Shown here piece by piece: positions 54,418 to 61,938 of a stretch of 64,000 nucleotides of DNA. The stretch is from Pseudomonadota bacterium (GTDB lineage Bacteria; Pseudomonadota; Gammaproteobacteria; Burkholderiales; Burkholderiaceae_B): assembly GCA_023425645.1 (NCBI GenBank), contig JAFACG010000009.1, positions 248,001-312,000 of the forward strand, in the 5' to 3' direction. Every line of letters begins with the position of its first letter. Positions within the stretch are counted from its first letter, which is position 1. A model generated the notes under the pieces. The model made no database searches, was not told the origin of the DNA, and worked only from the letters and a program-made list of their open reading frames with translations. A program made the translations under genes and the position numbers.

Positions 54418-55317
54418 ATGAAAGCAGACAAGACCTTGCTGACGGGCGCCGTTCTTGCCGCCCTGGTCCTGCCCCTGGCCGGCCAGGCCCAGGAGGCGGC
54501 GACCGATACCTTGCAGAAGATCAAGAATGAGAACGTGCTGGTGGTGGGTTACCGCGAGGCGTCCATTCCATTTTCCTACTACGACGAGCAGCAGCACCCC
54601 ATCGGCTATTCGATGGACTACGCCAATCTGATCATCGAACGCATCAAGCAGGAGCTGAATCTTCCCGACCTGAAAGTGCGACTGCTGCCCATCACCTCGC
54701 AGAACCGCATCTCCCTGCTGCAGAACGGCACCTTCGATTTCGAATGCACCACGACCACCCACAACGAGTCGCGCGCCAGGCAGGTGGACTTCACCAACAG
54801 CATCTTCAAGGTGGGCACCCGGCTGCTGGCCAAGGCCGACGGCGGCATCAAGGATTTCGCCGACCTGAAGGGGCAGAGCATCGTGGTGGGGGCGGGCACG
54901 ACTTCGGAGCCCATCATCCGCAACATGAACATCGAGAAGGACATGGGCATGCGCATCATCAGCGCCAAGGATCACAGCGAATCCTTCCTGATGCTGTCCA
55001 CGGGCCGGGTCAAGGCCATGATGATGGACGACGCCCTGCTGGCGGGCGAGCGCGCCAAGGTGCGCAAGCCCCAGGACTACGTCATCACCGGCACGCCGCA
55101 GTCCTTCGAGGTGTACGGCTGCATGGTGCGCAAGGGCGACGACAAGCTGCGCGCGCTGATGAACGAGGTGATCGCCCAGGCGCAGACCTCGGGCAAGGCT
55201 GCGGAAATCTACAACAAGTGGTTCATGCAGCCCATTCCGCCCAAGCAGCTGAACCTGGATTTCCCTATGTCGGACGAGATGAAGGCGCTCTTCGCCCATC
55301 CCAACGACGAAATCTGA
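54418..55317 (+). CDS. gltI: Glutamate/aspartate-type ABC transporter substrate-binding protein
   Basis: Periplasmic binding protein of 299 residues with a signal peptide (LAALVLPLAGQAQE). Family 3 (polar amino acid) binding-protein motifs are visible: VLVVGYREASIPFSYYDEQ, GYSMDYANLIIERIK, DFECTTTTHNESRARQVDFT and YNKWFMQPIPPKQLNLDFP. These follow E. coli GltI. GGAGAGAG precedes the ATG. It is flanked by GC-rich hairpins on both sides, which often give the binding protein more mRNA than the membrane genes downstream. Confidence 0.9.
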   Translation: MKADKTLLTGAVLAALVLPLAGQAQEAATDTLQKIKNENVLVVGYREASIPFSYYDEQQHPIGYSMDYANLIIERIKQELNLPDLKVRLLPITSQNRISLLQNGTFDFECTTTTHNESRARQVDFTNSIFKVGTRLLAKADGGIKDFADLKGQSIVVGAGTTSEPIIRNMNIEKDMGMRIISAKDHSESFLMLSTGRVKAMMMDDALLAGERAKVRKPQDYVITGTPQSFEVYGCMVRKGDDKLRALMNEVIAQAQTSGKAAEIYNKWFMQPIPPKQLNLDFPMSDEMKALFAHPNDEI

Positions 55318-55329
55318 CGCATAGGCACG

Positions 55330-55380
55330 GCCCGTCCCTGCGGACGGGCGCCGGCCGGCCCAGGGGAGAACGGGCCGGCC
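55330..55380 (+). promoter_or_regulatory. Tandem hairpins between gltI and gltJ
   Basis: GCCCGTCC-CTGC-GGACGGGC (55330-55349) and GGCCGGCCC with GGGCCGGCC (55353-55361 and 55372-55380) lie in the 84-base gap. There is no T run. Such structures commonly protect the upstream gltI message from 3' decay. Confidence 0.55.
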
Positions 55381-55401
55381 TGACTCTTTATCGGTGAACG
55401 G

Positions 55402-56139
55402 ATGGATTATCAATGGAATTGGGGGATGCTGCTGGAGCCCGTGGCCACGGGCGAGCCATCGACCTATCTGGGCTGGATCATTTCCGGCTTCATCAATACG
55501 CTCCTGCTGACCGTCTGCGCCTGGCTGCTGGCCCTGGCGCTGGGAATCGCATTCGGCGTGATGCGCACGCTGCCCGGGCGCCTGCCGCGGGCGCTGGGCA
55601 CGGCCTATGTGTCGGTATTTCGCAATATCCCGCTGATCGTGCAGTTCTTCATCTGGTTCTACGTGGTGCCGGAAATGCTGCCGGTCGGCGCCGGCGACTG
55701 GATCAAGGGCCAGGAGCCGGCCATCCAGTTCTTCGTGGTGTCGGTGTTCGCGCTGGGCGTCTATACCGGTTCGCGCGTCTGTGAACAGGTGCGCGCCGGG
55801 ATCACGGCCTTGCCGCGCGGCCAGCGCATGGCCGGCCAGGCCATGGGCTTCACCCTGCCGCAGACCTATCGCTACGTGCTGCTGCCCGTGGCCCTGCGCA
55901 ACATCATCCCGCCGTTGACTTCGGAGTTCCTGATCATCTCCAAGAACTCGGCCGTGGCCTCGACCATAGGCCTGCTGGAGCTCTCGGGCCAGGCGCGCCA
56001 ACTGGTGGACTACACCTCGCAGCCCTATGAGTCCTTCATCTGCGTGACGCTGGGCTACATCGTGCTGAACTTCCTGATTATTCGCCTGATGAGCTGGGTC
56101 CGCAAAACCACTCGCCTGCCAGGCCTGCTCGGAGACTGA
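55402..56139 (+). CDS. gltJ: Amino-acid ABC transporter permease (GltJ)
   Basis: Inner-membrane permease of 245 residues with about five segments and the EAA loop GQAMGFTLPQTYRYVLLPVA that contacts the ATPase. The HEQRo/His-Glu-type permease start (GFINTLLLTVCAWLLALALG) and VSVFRNIPLIVQFFIWFYVVPE are typical of GltJ. It forms a heterodimer with GltK and lies one base before it. Confidence 0.9.
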   Translation: MDYQWNWGMLLEPVATGEPSTYLGWIISGFINTLLLTVCAWLLALALGIAFGVMRTLPGRLPRALGTAYVSVFRNIPLIVQFFIWFYVVPEMLPVGAGDWIKGQEPAIQFFVVSVFALGVYTGSRVCEQVRAGITALPRGQRMAGQAMGFTLPQTYRYVLLPVALRNIIPPLTSEFLIISKNSAVASTIGLLELSGQARQLVDYTSQPYESFICVTLGYIVLNFLIIRLMSWVRKTTRLPGLLGD

Positions 56140-56140
56140 C

Positions 56141-56821
56141 ATGCTGGAACTCGATTGGAGCGCGCTCTGGGATTCGCGCCATCTGCTGGCCGCCGGCATG
56201 TGGATCACGGTGCAGGTCACGGCCGTGGCCATTGTCTGCGGGCTGGCCTGGGGAACGGTGCTGGCGGTGTTTGCCATTTCGGGCAATCGCTGGCTGCGTG
56301 GTTTCTCGCAGGCGTATGTGACCTTTTTCCGGTCCATTCCTCTGGTCATGCTGCTGCTGTGGTTCTTCCTGATCGTGCCGCAGGCCCTGAAGGCGGTGTT
56401 CGATCTGTCGCCCAGCGTGGACATCCGCCTGGTGTCGGCCATGGTGGCCTTCGCCCTGCTGGAGTCGGCTTTTTTCTGCGAGATCATGCGCGCCGGCATC
56501 CAGAGCCTGTCGCGCGGCCAGCTGCATGCGGCGCGGGCGCTGGGCATGACGCCGCTGCAATCCATGCGCTATGTGATCCTGCCGCAGGCCCTGAAGGCCA
56601 TGACGCCCATCATCATGACCCAATGCATCGTGATCTTTCAGGACACCTCGCTGGTCTCGGTCATCGCGCTGGGCGATTTCTTCCGCCGCGCCACCGCCAT
56701 CGGCGAGCGCGACGGCACGCTGATCGAAATGCTGGTGTTTGCCGGCGTGACTTATTGGATAATCTGTTCGTTGATGACGGCCTTCGTCAAACTGATTCAA
56801 GCAAGGACGCAGAATGGTTGA
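56141..56821 (+). CDS. gltK: Amino-acid ABC transporter permease (GltK)
   Basis: Partner permease of 226 residues with the EAA loop [20 protein letters not shown] and the segment [20 protein letters not shown]. It overlaps gltL by eight bases, so the permease and ATPase are translationally coupled. The order IJKL is that of the E. coli glutamate/aspartate system. Confidence 0.9.
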   Translation: MLELDWSALWDSRHLLAAGMWITVQVTAVAIVCGLAWGTVLAVFAISGNRWLRGFSQAYVTFFRSIPLVMLLLWFFLIVPQALKAVFDLSPSVDIRLVSAMVAFALLESAFFCEIMRAGIQSLSRGQLHAARALGMTPLQSMRYVILPQALKAMTPIIMTQCIVIFQDTSLVSVIALGDFFRRATAIGERDGTLIEMLVFAGVTYWIICSLMTAFVKLIQARTQNG

Positions 56822-57539
56822 GCTCAAGAATGTATCGAAGTGGTATGGCAAGTTCCACGCCCTGAAGGACTGCAGCGTGCGGGTCGAGAAGGGCGAAGTG
56901 GTGGTGTTCTGCGGTCCGTCCGGCTCGGGCAAGTCCACGCTGATCAAGACCATCAACGGTCTGGAGGAAATCCAGGAAGGCGAGATCCTGTTCAACGGCC
57001 AGTCCATCCATGCCCCCGGGCGCAAGATGTCCGAGCTGCGCACCAGGATCGGCATGGTGTTCCAGCATTTCGAGCTGTTTCCCCACCTGACGGTGCTGGA
57101 CAATCTGTGCATCGCTCAGGTCAAGGTGCTGGGCCGCGACCGCAGGCAGGCCGAGGAGAAGGCCCTGAAGCTGCTCGAGCGAGTCGGCCTGGCAGCCCAT
57201 GCCCACAAGCATCCCGCCCAGCTGTCCGGGGGCCAGCAGCAGCGCGTGGCCATTGCGCGCGCCCTGTCCATGGACCCGGAGATCATGCTGTTCGACGAAC
57301 CCACCTCGGCGCTGGATCCGGAGATGATCAACGAAGTGCTGGCCGTGATGGTGGAGCTGGCCCAGGAAGGCATGACCATGCTGGTGGTCACCCATGAAAT
57401 GGGCTTTGCCAAAAAAGTGGCCGACAAGGTCGTGTTCATGGACCAGGGCTCCATTGTCGAAGTCTCCGACAAGGAGTCCTTCTTCAGCCAGCCCAAGTCC
57501 GATCGCGCCCAGGATTTCCTGAAGAAGATCATCCACTGA
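56814..57539 (+). CDS. gltL: Amino-acid ABC transporter ATP-binding protein (GltL)
   Basis: ABC ATPase of 241 residues with complete motifs: Walker [11 protein letters not shown]-loop [13 protein letters not shown], signature [15 protein letters not shown], Walker [15 protein letters not shown] and the H-loop THEMG. The sequence is typical of the polar-amino-acid importers. A GC hairpin follows the stop (57562-57592). Confidence 0.93.
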   Translation: MVELKNVSKWYGKFHALKDCSVRVEKGEVVVFCGPSGSGKSTLIKTINGLEEIQEGEILFNGQSIHAPGRKMSELRTRIGMVFQHFELFPHLTVLDNLCIAQVKVLGRDRRQAEEKALKLLERVGLAAHAHKHPAQLSGGQQQRVAIARALSMDPEIMLFDEPTSALDPEMINEVLAVMVELAQEGMTMLVVTHEMGFAKKVADKVVFMDQGSIVEVSDKESFFSQPKSDRAQDFLKKIIH

Positions 57540-57561
57540 ACGTCGACAGTCCTGTGCTTTG

Positions 57562-57598
57562 CGGCCCGGCCCGCCTCTGGCGCGCCGGGCCGTTCGTC
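57562..57598. terminator. Terminator-like hairpin between gltL and the dienelactone hydrolase gene
   Basis: CGGCCCGGC (57562-57570) pairs with GCCGGGCCG (57584-57592) around 13 nt, followed by TTCGTCC. It lies between two convergent genes and could serve either. The T content is low. Confidence 0.45.
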
Positions 57599-57609
57599 CA
57601 AGAGCGCGT

Positions 57610-58272
57610 TCAGCGCAGGTGGCGGGCGAAGAACTCCAGGGTGCGTTGCTGGGCCAGCTCGTAGGAAGGCGCGTGGAAGTCGGCGCGCTGCTGGCAGCCG
57701 AAACCGTGGCCGGCTTCGTCGTATTCATAGATGTCGGCCTGCGGCTGGGCGGCGCGTATGGCCTGCACGGCGCTGGGCGGAATGGAGTGGTCCTGAACGC
57801 CGAAGTGCATCTGCACCGGCACCCGAGGTTTCAGGTCCGCCGCCTGGGCGATCTGGGCGCCGTACCAGCAGCTGGCGGCCTGCAGGCCCTCCAGCTTGCA
57901 GGCCGCCTGCCAGCTCAGCGAACCGCCCCAGCAATAACCCACGATGCCCACGTGGCGCTGGCCCAGCGCATCGATGGCGGCCTGCAGGTCCAGCAGGGTC
58001 TTTTCAAGGGGAATGGCGCCGCGCAGGGCCAGGCCGCGCTGCACGTCCTGGGCGGTGTAGCCCATTTCCACGCCGCGCTCCCGGCGGTCGAACAGGGCGG
58101 GCGAGATCACCCGGTAGCCTTGCTGCGCAAAGCGCTCGCACGTGGCCCGGATATGGTCGTTCACGCCGAAGATTTCCTGCAGCACGACCAGGCCGCGCGG
58201 GGAATGCTCGTCGCCCGTGACATAGGCCTGGAATTCGTGCTGGTCGGCGCTGGTGATGCGCTGTGTGCTCAT
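57610..58272 (-). CDS. Dienelactone hydrolase family protein
   Basis: Alpha/beta-hydrolase of 220 residues. The catalytic Cys-His-Asp set of dienelactone hydrolases is visible: GYCWGG for the nucleophile Cys, a later Asp in MHFGVQDHSIPP and His in DEAGHGFGC. The N-terminus has GLVVLQEIFGVNDHIRAT, the family pattern including Glu36-type QEIFG. It may open lactones from aromatic degradation, but no such pathway is adjacent. It converges with gltL. Confidence 0.9.
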   Translation of the reverse strand: MSTQRITSADQHEFQAYVTGDEHSPRGLVVLQEIFGVNDHIRATCERFAQQGYRVISPALFDRRERGVEMGYTAQDVQRGLALRGAIPLEKTLLDLQAAIDALGQRHVGIVGYCWGGSLSWQAACKLEGLQAASCWYGAQIAQAADLKPRVPVQMHFGVQDHSIPPSAVQAIRAAQPQADIYEYDEAGHGFGCQQRADFHAPSYELAQQRTLEFFARHLR

Positions 58273-58423
58273 GGCGCTATTCCTTCATGGGTGAATGAAT
58301 AAACCCCATTTATAGCAGGCGGCGGGGACTGGCGGCCAGCACGAGCTCTGAACAGTTGCAAGCCGTCTTGCATCGGGGAACGCGTGGAAGGCCGCATCTG
58401 CCTTTACAATTGCCCGGACACCA

Positions 58424-58474
58424 AGCCCATGAATCGACTGCGCCCGCCATGCTCGCGCAGTCGATTCATGGGCT
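58424..58474. repeat. Perfect 20-bp inverted repeat
   Basis: AGCCCATGAATCGACTGCGC (58424-58443) and its exact complement (58455-58474) enclose an 11-nt loop. No T run follows. It lies in the divergent gap between the hydrolase gene and a small membrane-protein gene, about 70 bases from the latter. Confidence 0.85.
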
Positions 58475-58546
58475 CCCGATGTTGCTTGGTCCGTCATGGG
58501 GGCGGGCTGTCTGCGGGCCTATGGCTCTTGTTTTGGCGGAAATTTG

Positions 58547-58789
58547 ATGCGTGAAATTTTGACGGATGGTCTGTTCTGGACCATTGTGATGCCCTGGGCG
58601 CTGTTCATCGGACTGTTCCTGGTGCCCAGGAATCCCGCCTGGTTGCGGCGCTATGCCTTTCCAGGCTTTTTCTTTGTCATCGGCGCCGTGCTGATCGGCA
58701 TGGTGGCGGTAGGCGTGGGCATTTTCAGCCTGGTGCTGGGCTTGATCGCTTTCTGGGTGGCATACGAGCGACCCCGCGCCGCGGTCTGA
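58547..58789 (+). CDS. Small two-helix membrane protein
   Basis: Protein of 80 residues with two or three hydrophobic stretches (VMPWALFIGLFLVP, AFPGFFFVIGAVLIGMVAVG and FSLVLGLIAFWVAY). It has no recognised family. TTTGGCGGAAATTTG upstream supplies a moderate ribosome site. It is the only gene on the plus strand here and is preceded by the perfect inverted repeat. Confidence 0.6.
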   Translation: MREILTDGLFWTIVMPWALFIGLFLVPRNPAWLRRYAFPGFFFVIGAVLIGMVAVGVGIFSLVLGLIAFWVAYERPRAAV

Positions 58790-58800
58790 TCTTCCCAAGG

Positions 58801-58840
58801 AAAAAAAGCCGGCCAGACATAAGCTGGCCCGCTTTCTTCA
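58801..58840 (-). terminator. Terminator of the aminoethylphosphonate operon
   Basis: AAAGC-C-GGCCAG pairs with CTGGCC-C-GCTTT around a 7-nt loop. Read on the minus strand it is followed by seven T, so it ends the leftward operon; a weaker T tract serves the plus-strand gene. Confidence 0.8.
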
Positions 58841-58855
58841 TTGCCCGACTATTTC

Positions 58856-60004
58856 TCATGCCGCTTGCAATGCATGCACGCCATAGCGCGCCGCCACGTT
58901 GCGTTCGCCAATGGCCAGGCCCGTGGTCATGCCCAGGCCCGTGTGCATCACCGTGACCAAGGTGCCGGCGTCGGCCCGCAGCACGGAGAAGGGCGCCGGG
59001 CCCTTGGCGCCGTAGACGCCCTGCCAGCGCTGCAGCACCTGCACGCGGCAGCCGAGCACGGTCTGCGCCAGATCCAGCATCAGTTGATCGGTCTCTTCCT
59101 GGTTGAAGGGGCTGGCCTGCTGGCCGTAGTCGTGCGAGTCGCCGATGATCAGGTCCCCGGCGGGCGTGGGGCTGATCAGCAGGTGTATGCCCTGGTCCAG
59201 CAGCTTGCCATGGCGTTGCTGCACCTGCTCGCGCAGGGCCTGGGCCAGCGGCAAATCGCTGAAGGCGCCGTAGTGCAGGCAGGACAGGCCGGTCAGCAGG
59301 GGACGGTCCAGCTGCCAGCCGGCATCCTCGGCGCGCACCTTGAGCATCTGCAGGCGGGTGACCGAGGGCTTGACACTTTGCAGCAGTCCGCGGTGCAGGC
59401 TGACGTAGTCATGGCCGGGGCAGACATAGATGCTGTCGGCGGTGAAATCGCCGACGGTGCTCTGAACCCGTCCGTCCTGCGCGGCGTGGACGTGGGCGTT
59501 GGTATGGACCGTCACGCCCATGGCCTGCAGACTGGCCGTGATGGCGGGCAGGGCGTCGCGCGAATAGATCTGCAGATCGTCCAGGCCTTGCAGTGCTCCG
59601 TGGTGGTGCGCCAGCCGGCCTTCGAAGAAACCGGCCAGTTCACGGCCATCCAGCAGGCGGCAGGCCACGCCCAGCTCCCGGGCGCGGCCGTGGGCGAACT
59701 GCGCCAGCACGTCCAGTTCCTGCCGGTTGCGCGCCAGCACCAGCGAGCCCTTGCTGCGCACGTGGAAGCCGGCCTGGGCGGCCAGTTCCAGCCAGAGGCG
59801 GCGGCTCTCGCGCGCCAGCTCCATCATCACGCCCGGGGCCTGGCCGGTGACCAGCACCTGACCGAAATTGCGTATCGTGGCGCCCTGGGCCTGGTGGCTG
59901 CGCTCGAGCACGGCCACGCTCAGCTTGCGGCGGGCGGCCGCCCAGGCATGCGCCATGCCCAGGATGCCGCCCCCCACGACGATGACATCGTAGTGTTGAG
60001 CCAT
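58856..60004 (-). CDS. FAD-dependent oxidoreductase of phosphonate-degradation clusters
   Basis: Flavoprotein of 382 residues of the DAO/glycine-oxidase family, with the N-terminal FAD-binding VVGGGILGMAHAW (about 8-20). It matches the type placed in 2-aminoethylphosphonate clusters as HpnW (TIGR03364); recent biochemical work gives relatives an oxidative role on aminoethylphosphonate or its N-methyl form. Segment SVLRADAGTLVTVMHTGLGM closes the FAD site. The start at 60004 lies two bases from the binding-protein stop. It is the last gene of the operon. Confidence 0.85.
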   Translation of the reverse strand: MAQHYDVIVVGGGILGMAHAWAAARRKLSVAVLERSHQAQGATIRNFGQVLVTGQAPGVMMELARESRRLWLELAAQAGFHVRSKGSLVLARNRQELDVLAQFAHGRARELGVACRLLDGRELAGFFEGRLAHHHGALQGLDDLQIYSRDALPAITASLQAMGVTVHTNAHVHAAQDGRVQSTVGDFTADSIYVCPGHDYVSLHRGLLQSVKPSVTRLQMLKVRAEDAGWQLDRPLLTGLSCLHYGAFSDLPLAQALREQVQQRHGKLLDQGIHLLISPTPAGDLIIGDSHDYGQQASPFNQEETDQLMLDLAQTVLGCRVQVLQRWQGVYGAKGPAPFSVLRADAGTLVTVMHTGLGMTTGLAIGERNVAARYGVHALQAA

Positions 60005-60006
60005 GA

Positions 60007-61026
60007 TTACTTCTTGGCTTCCGATTTGCCGTCGTAGCGCTTGGTCCATTCCTGGATGATGCGTTCGCGGTTCTCGGCGGCCCACACGAAATTGTTGTCG
60101 ATCAGGCGCTTGTTCAGGTCGGCCGGCAGGTGGGGGTTGGCCGTGGCGATGGACGGGATGGCCAGCACGGCGAAGTTGGTCTTGTACAGGTGGTTGGCGG
60201 CTTCGCTGGCGGAGAAGTCGGCCAGTTTCTGGGCGGCTTCCAGGTTCTTGGTGCCTTTCATGATGGCCGTGGCCTCGATCTCCCAGCCCAGGCCTTCCTT
60301 AGGGAACACCAGTTCCAGGGGCGCGCCGTCTTCCTTCAGGCGCGCGCCGCGGTAGTCGAAGGACACCCCGATGGCGTACTCGCCGGCCGCCGCCATGTTG
60401 CAAGGCTTGGAGCCGGAGTGCGTGTAGGCGCCGATGTTCTTGTGCAGGCCGTCCATGAAGGCCCAGCCTTTTTCTTCACCGAACAGCTGCAGCCAGGCGC
60501 TGACGTCCAGAAAGCCCGTGCCCGACGAGGCGGGGTTGGGCATGACGATCCTGCTGGCGTACTCGGGCTTGGTCAGGTCCTCCCAGGAGGCGGGCATGGG
60601 CAGCTTGTGCTTCTGCAATTCCACGGTGTTCACGCACAGGGCGGCGGCATAGCCGTCCATGCCGACCCAGCTGGGCGGGTTGCCCTGGTCGCGCATCTTG
60701 GCGTCGATCCTGTCCAGGCCCTTCGGCGCATAGGGCTGCAGCATGCCCTGGCTGGCCATCAGGCCCAGCGAGGAGCCGGCCAGGCCCCAGATGGCATCGG
60801 CCTTGGGGTTGTTCTTTTCGGCCAGCAACTTGGCGGTGATGATGCCGGTGGAGTCGCGCACCCACTGGATCTTGATGTCGGGGTTCTCTTTCTCGAAAGC
60901 GGCCTGGTAGGCCTTGAGCTGGTCGGCTTCCAGGGCCGTGTACACGGTCAGGGTGGTGGCGGCCTGGGCCAGGGAGGCGGCGCCCATCAGGGCGGCGGCC
61001 AGGGAACTCAGAACGATGGTCTTCAT
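60007..61026 (-). CDS. phnS: 2-aminoethylphosphonate ABC transporter substrate-binding protein
   Basis: Periplasmic binding protein of 339 residues with a signal peptide (ALMGAASLAQA). It has the iron/phosphonate-type pattern LTVYTALEADQLKAYQAAFE, GLAGSSLGLMASQGML and NPASSGTGFLDVSAWLQLFG of the PhnS2 group for 2-aminoethylphosphonate. The ATG at 61026 follows GGAAAGC. An upstream in-frame extension through the phnX gap is not supported. Confidence 0.88.
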   Translation of the reverse strand: MKTIVLSSLAAALMGAASLAQAATTLTVYTALEADQLKAYQAAFEKENPDIKIQWVRDSTGIITAKLLAEKNNPKADAIWGLAGSSLGLMASQGMLQPYAPKGLDRIDAKMRDQGNPPSWVGMDGYAAALCVNTVELQKHKLPMPASWEDLTKPEYASRIVMPNPASSGTGFLDVSAWLQLFGEEKGWAFMDGLHKNIGAYTHSGSKPCNMAAAGEYAIGVSFDYRGARLKEDGAPLELVFPKEGLGWEIEATAIMKGTKNLEAAQKLADFSASEAANHLYKTNFAVLAIPSIATANPHLPADLNKRLIDNNFVWAAENRERIIQEWTKRYDGKSEAKK

Positions 61027-61058
61027 GCGGAAAGCTCCGTTTTGTGTCGGAAAGGGGT

Positions 61059-61931
61059 TCAGGATTGGACGGGGTCGGTGGGCAGCGCGCCGGCCGCCAG
61101 GCGGTGCTGGATGTCTTGCAGCACGGCGGGCAGCTCGGCCACGGTGTCGATCAGGTAGTGAGGGCGCACGGGGGCGAAGGCGGCGGCGGCCCGTTCGCGG
61201 GCGGCCTGCCGGGCGGCCTCGTCCAGGGCGTGGAACTCCGCCTCGGTCAGGCCGGCGGCGTTGCCCGAGAGCAGCAGGCCCACCGTCCACATGCCGGCGC
61301 CATGGCCTTCCTCTATGCCCACCGGCGTGTCGTCGATCTTCACGCAGCCGGCCACCTGGCTGACTTCCAGGCGGATCACGTTTTCCAGGGCCATGGCCGG
61401 CCAGGGGCGCGCCAGGGGCACCTCGTCGAAGGCAACGTGGTGGTCCACGAAGACCTGCTGCCGGTTGGCGTGCTGCAGCAGATTGTCCAGTACGGCGCGC
61501 GGGTAGCCCGAGCAGGAACCGATCTTCAGGCCCTGGCGGCGCGCCCAGGAAAGGGTCTCGCGCACGCCGGGGATGGGGGCCGAGAATTCGCCCACGCGCT
61601 CGGTCTGCAGCGGCAGGAAGGTGTTGTAGATCTGGTCGACGTCGCTGTCCTCGGGTTCGCGCTGGTGCAGGGCGATGAATTGCGCATGGACCTCGGGCAG
61701 CGCCAGCATGGCCTTGATGTGGTCCCATTTGCCTATGCCCATGGCGCTGCGGGCCTGCTCCAGGTTCAGCCGCAGGTCGAAGCGGGCGAAGGCCTCGACC
61801 AGGATCTGCGTAGGGGCGAAGGAGCCGAAGTCCACCAGCGTGCCGGCCCAGTCGAAGACCAGGGCTTCCAGGCGGACGGCTTGGGTGGAGCGCCCGTCCA
61901 GGCGCGTGATGGCGGGGGTCAGGGGTTGCAT
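61059..61931 (-). CDS. phnX: Phosphonoacetaldehyde hydrolase
   Basis: HAD-superfamily phosphonatase of 290 residues that cleaves the C-P bond of phosphonoacetaldehyde to acetaldehyde and phosphate. The nucleophile D27 lies in VFDWAGTLVDFGSFAP, and the Schiff-base lysine is probably K68 in MGIGKWDHIKAML. The C-terminal acidic motif is CVKIDDTPVGIEEG. It is between the transporter permease and the binding protein, which fits uptake followed by degradation. Confidence 0.93.
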   Translation of the reverse strand: MQPLTPAITRLDGRSTQAVRLEALVFDWAGTLVDFGSFAPTQILVEAFARFDLRLNLEQARSAMGIGKWDHIKAMLALPEVHAQFIALHQREPEDSDVDQIYNTFLPLQTERVGEFSAPIPGVRETLSWARRQGLKIGSCSGYPRAVLDNLLQHANRQQVFVDHHVAFDEVPLARPWPAMALENVIRLEVSQVAGCVKIDDTPVGIEEGHGAGMWTVGLLLSGNAAGLTEAEFHALDEAARQAARERAAAAFAPVRPHYLIDTVAELPAVLQDIQHRLAAGALPTDPVQS

Positions 61932-61938
61932 GGCTATC

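Noticed and set aside
58356..58412. Possible fifth copy of the dispersed repeat
   Set aside because: CATCGGGGAACGCGTGGAAG and CCTTTAC resemble copy C, but the hairpin is not formed and the match is no better than expected in GC-rich DNA.
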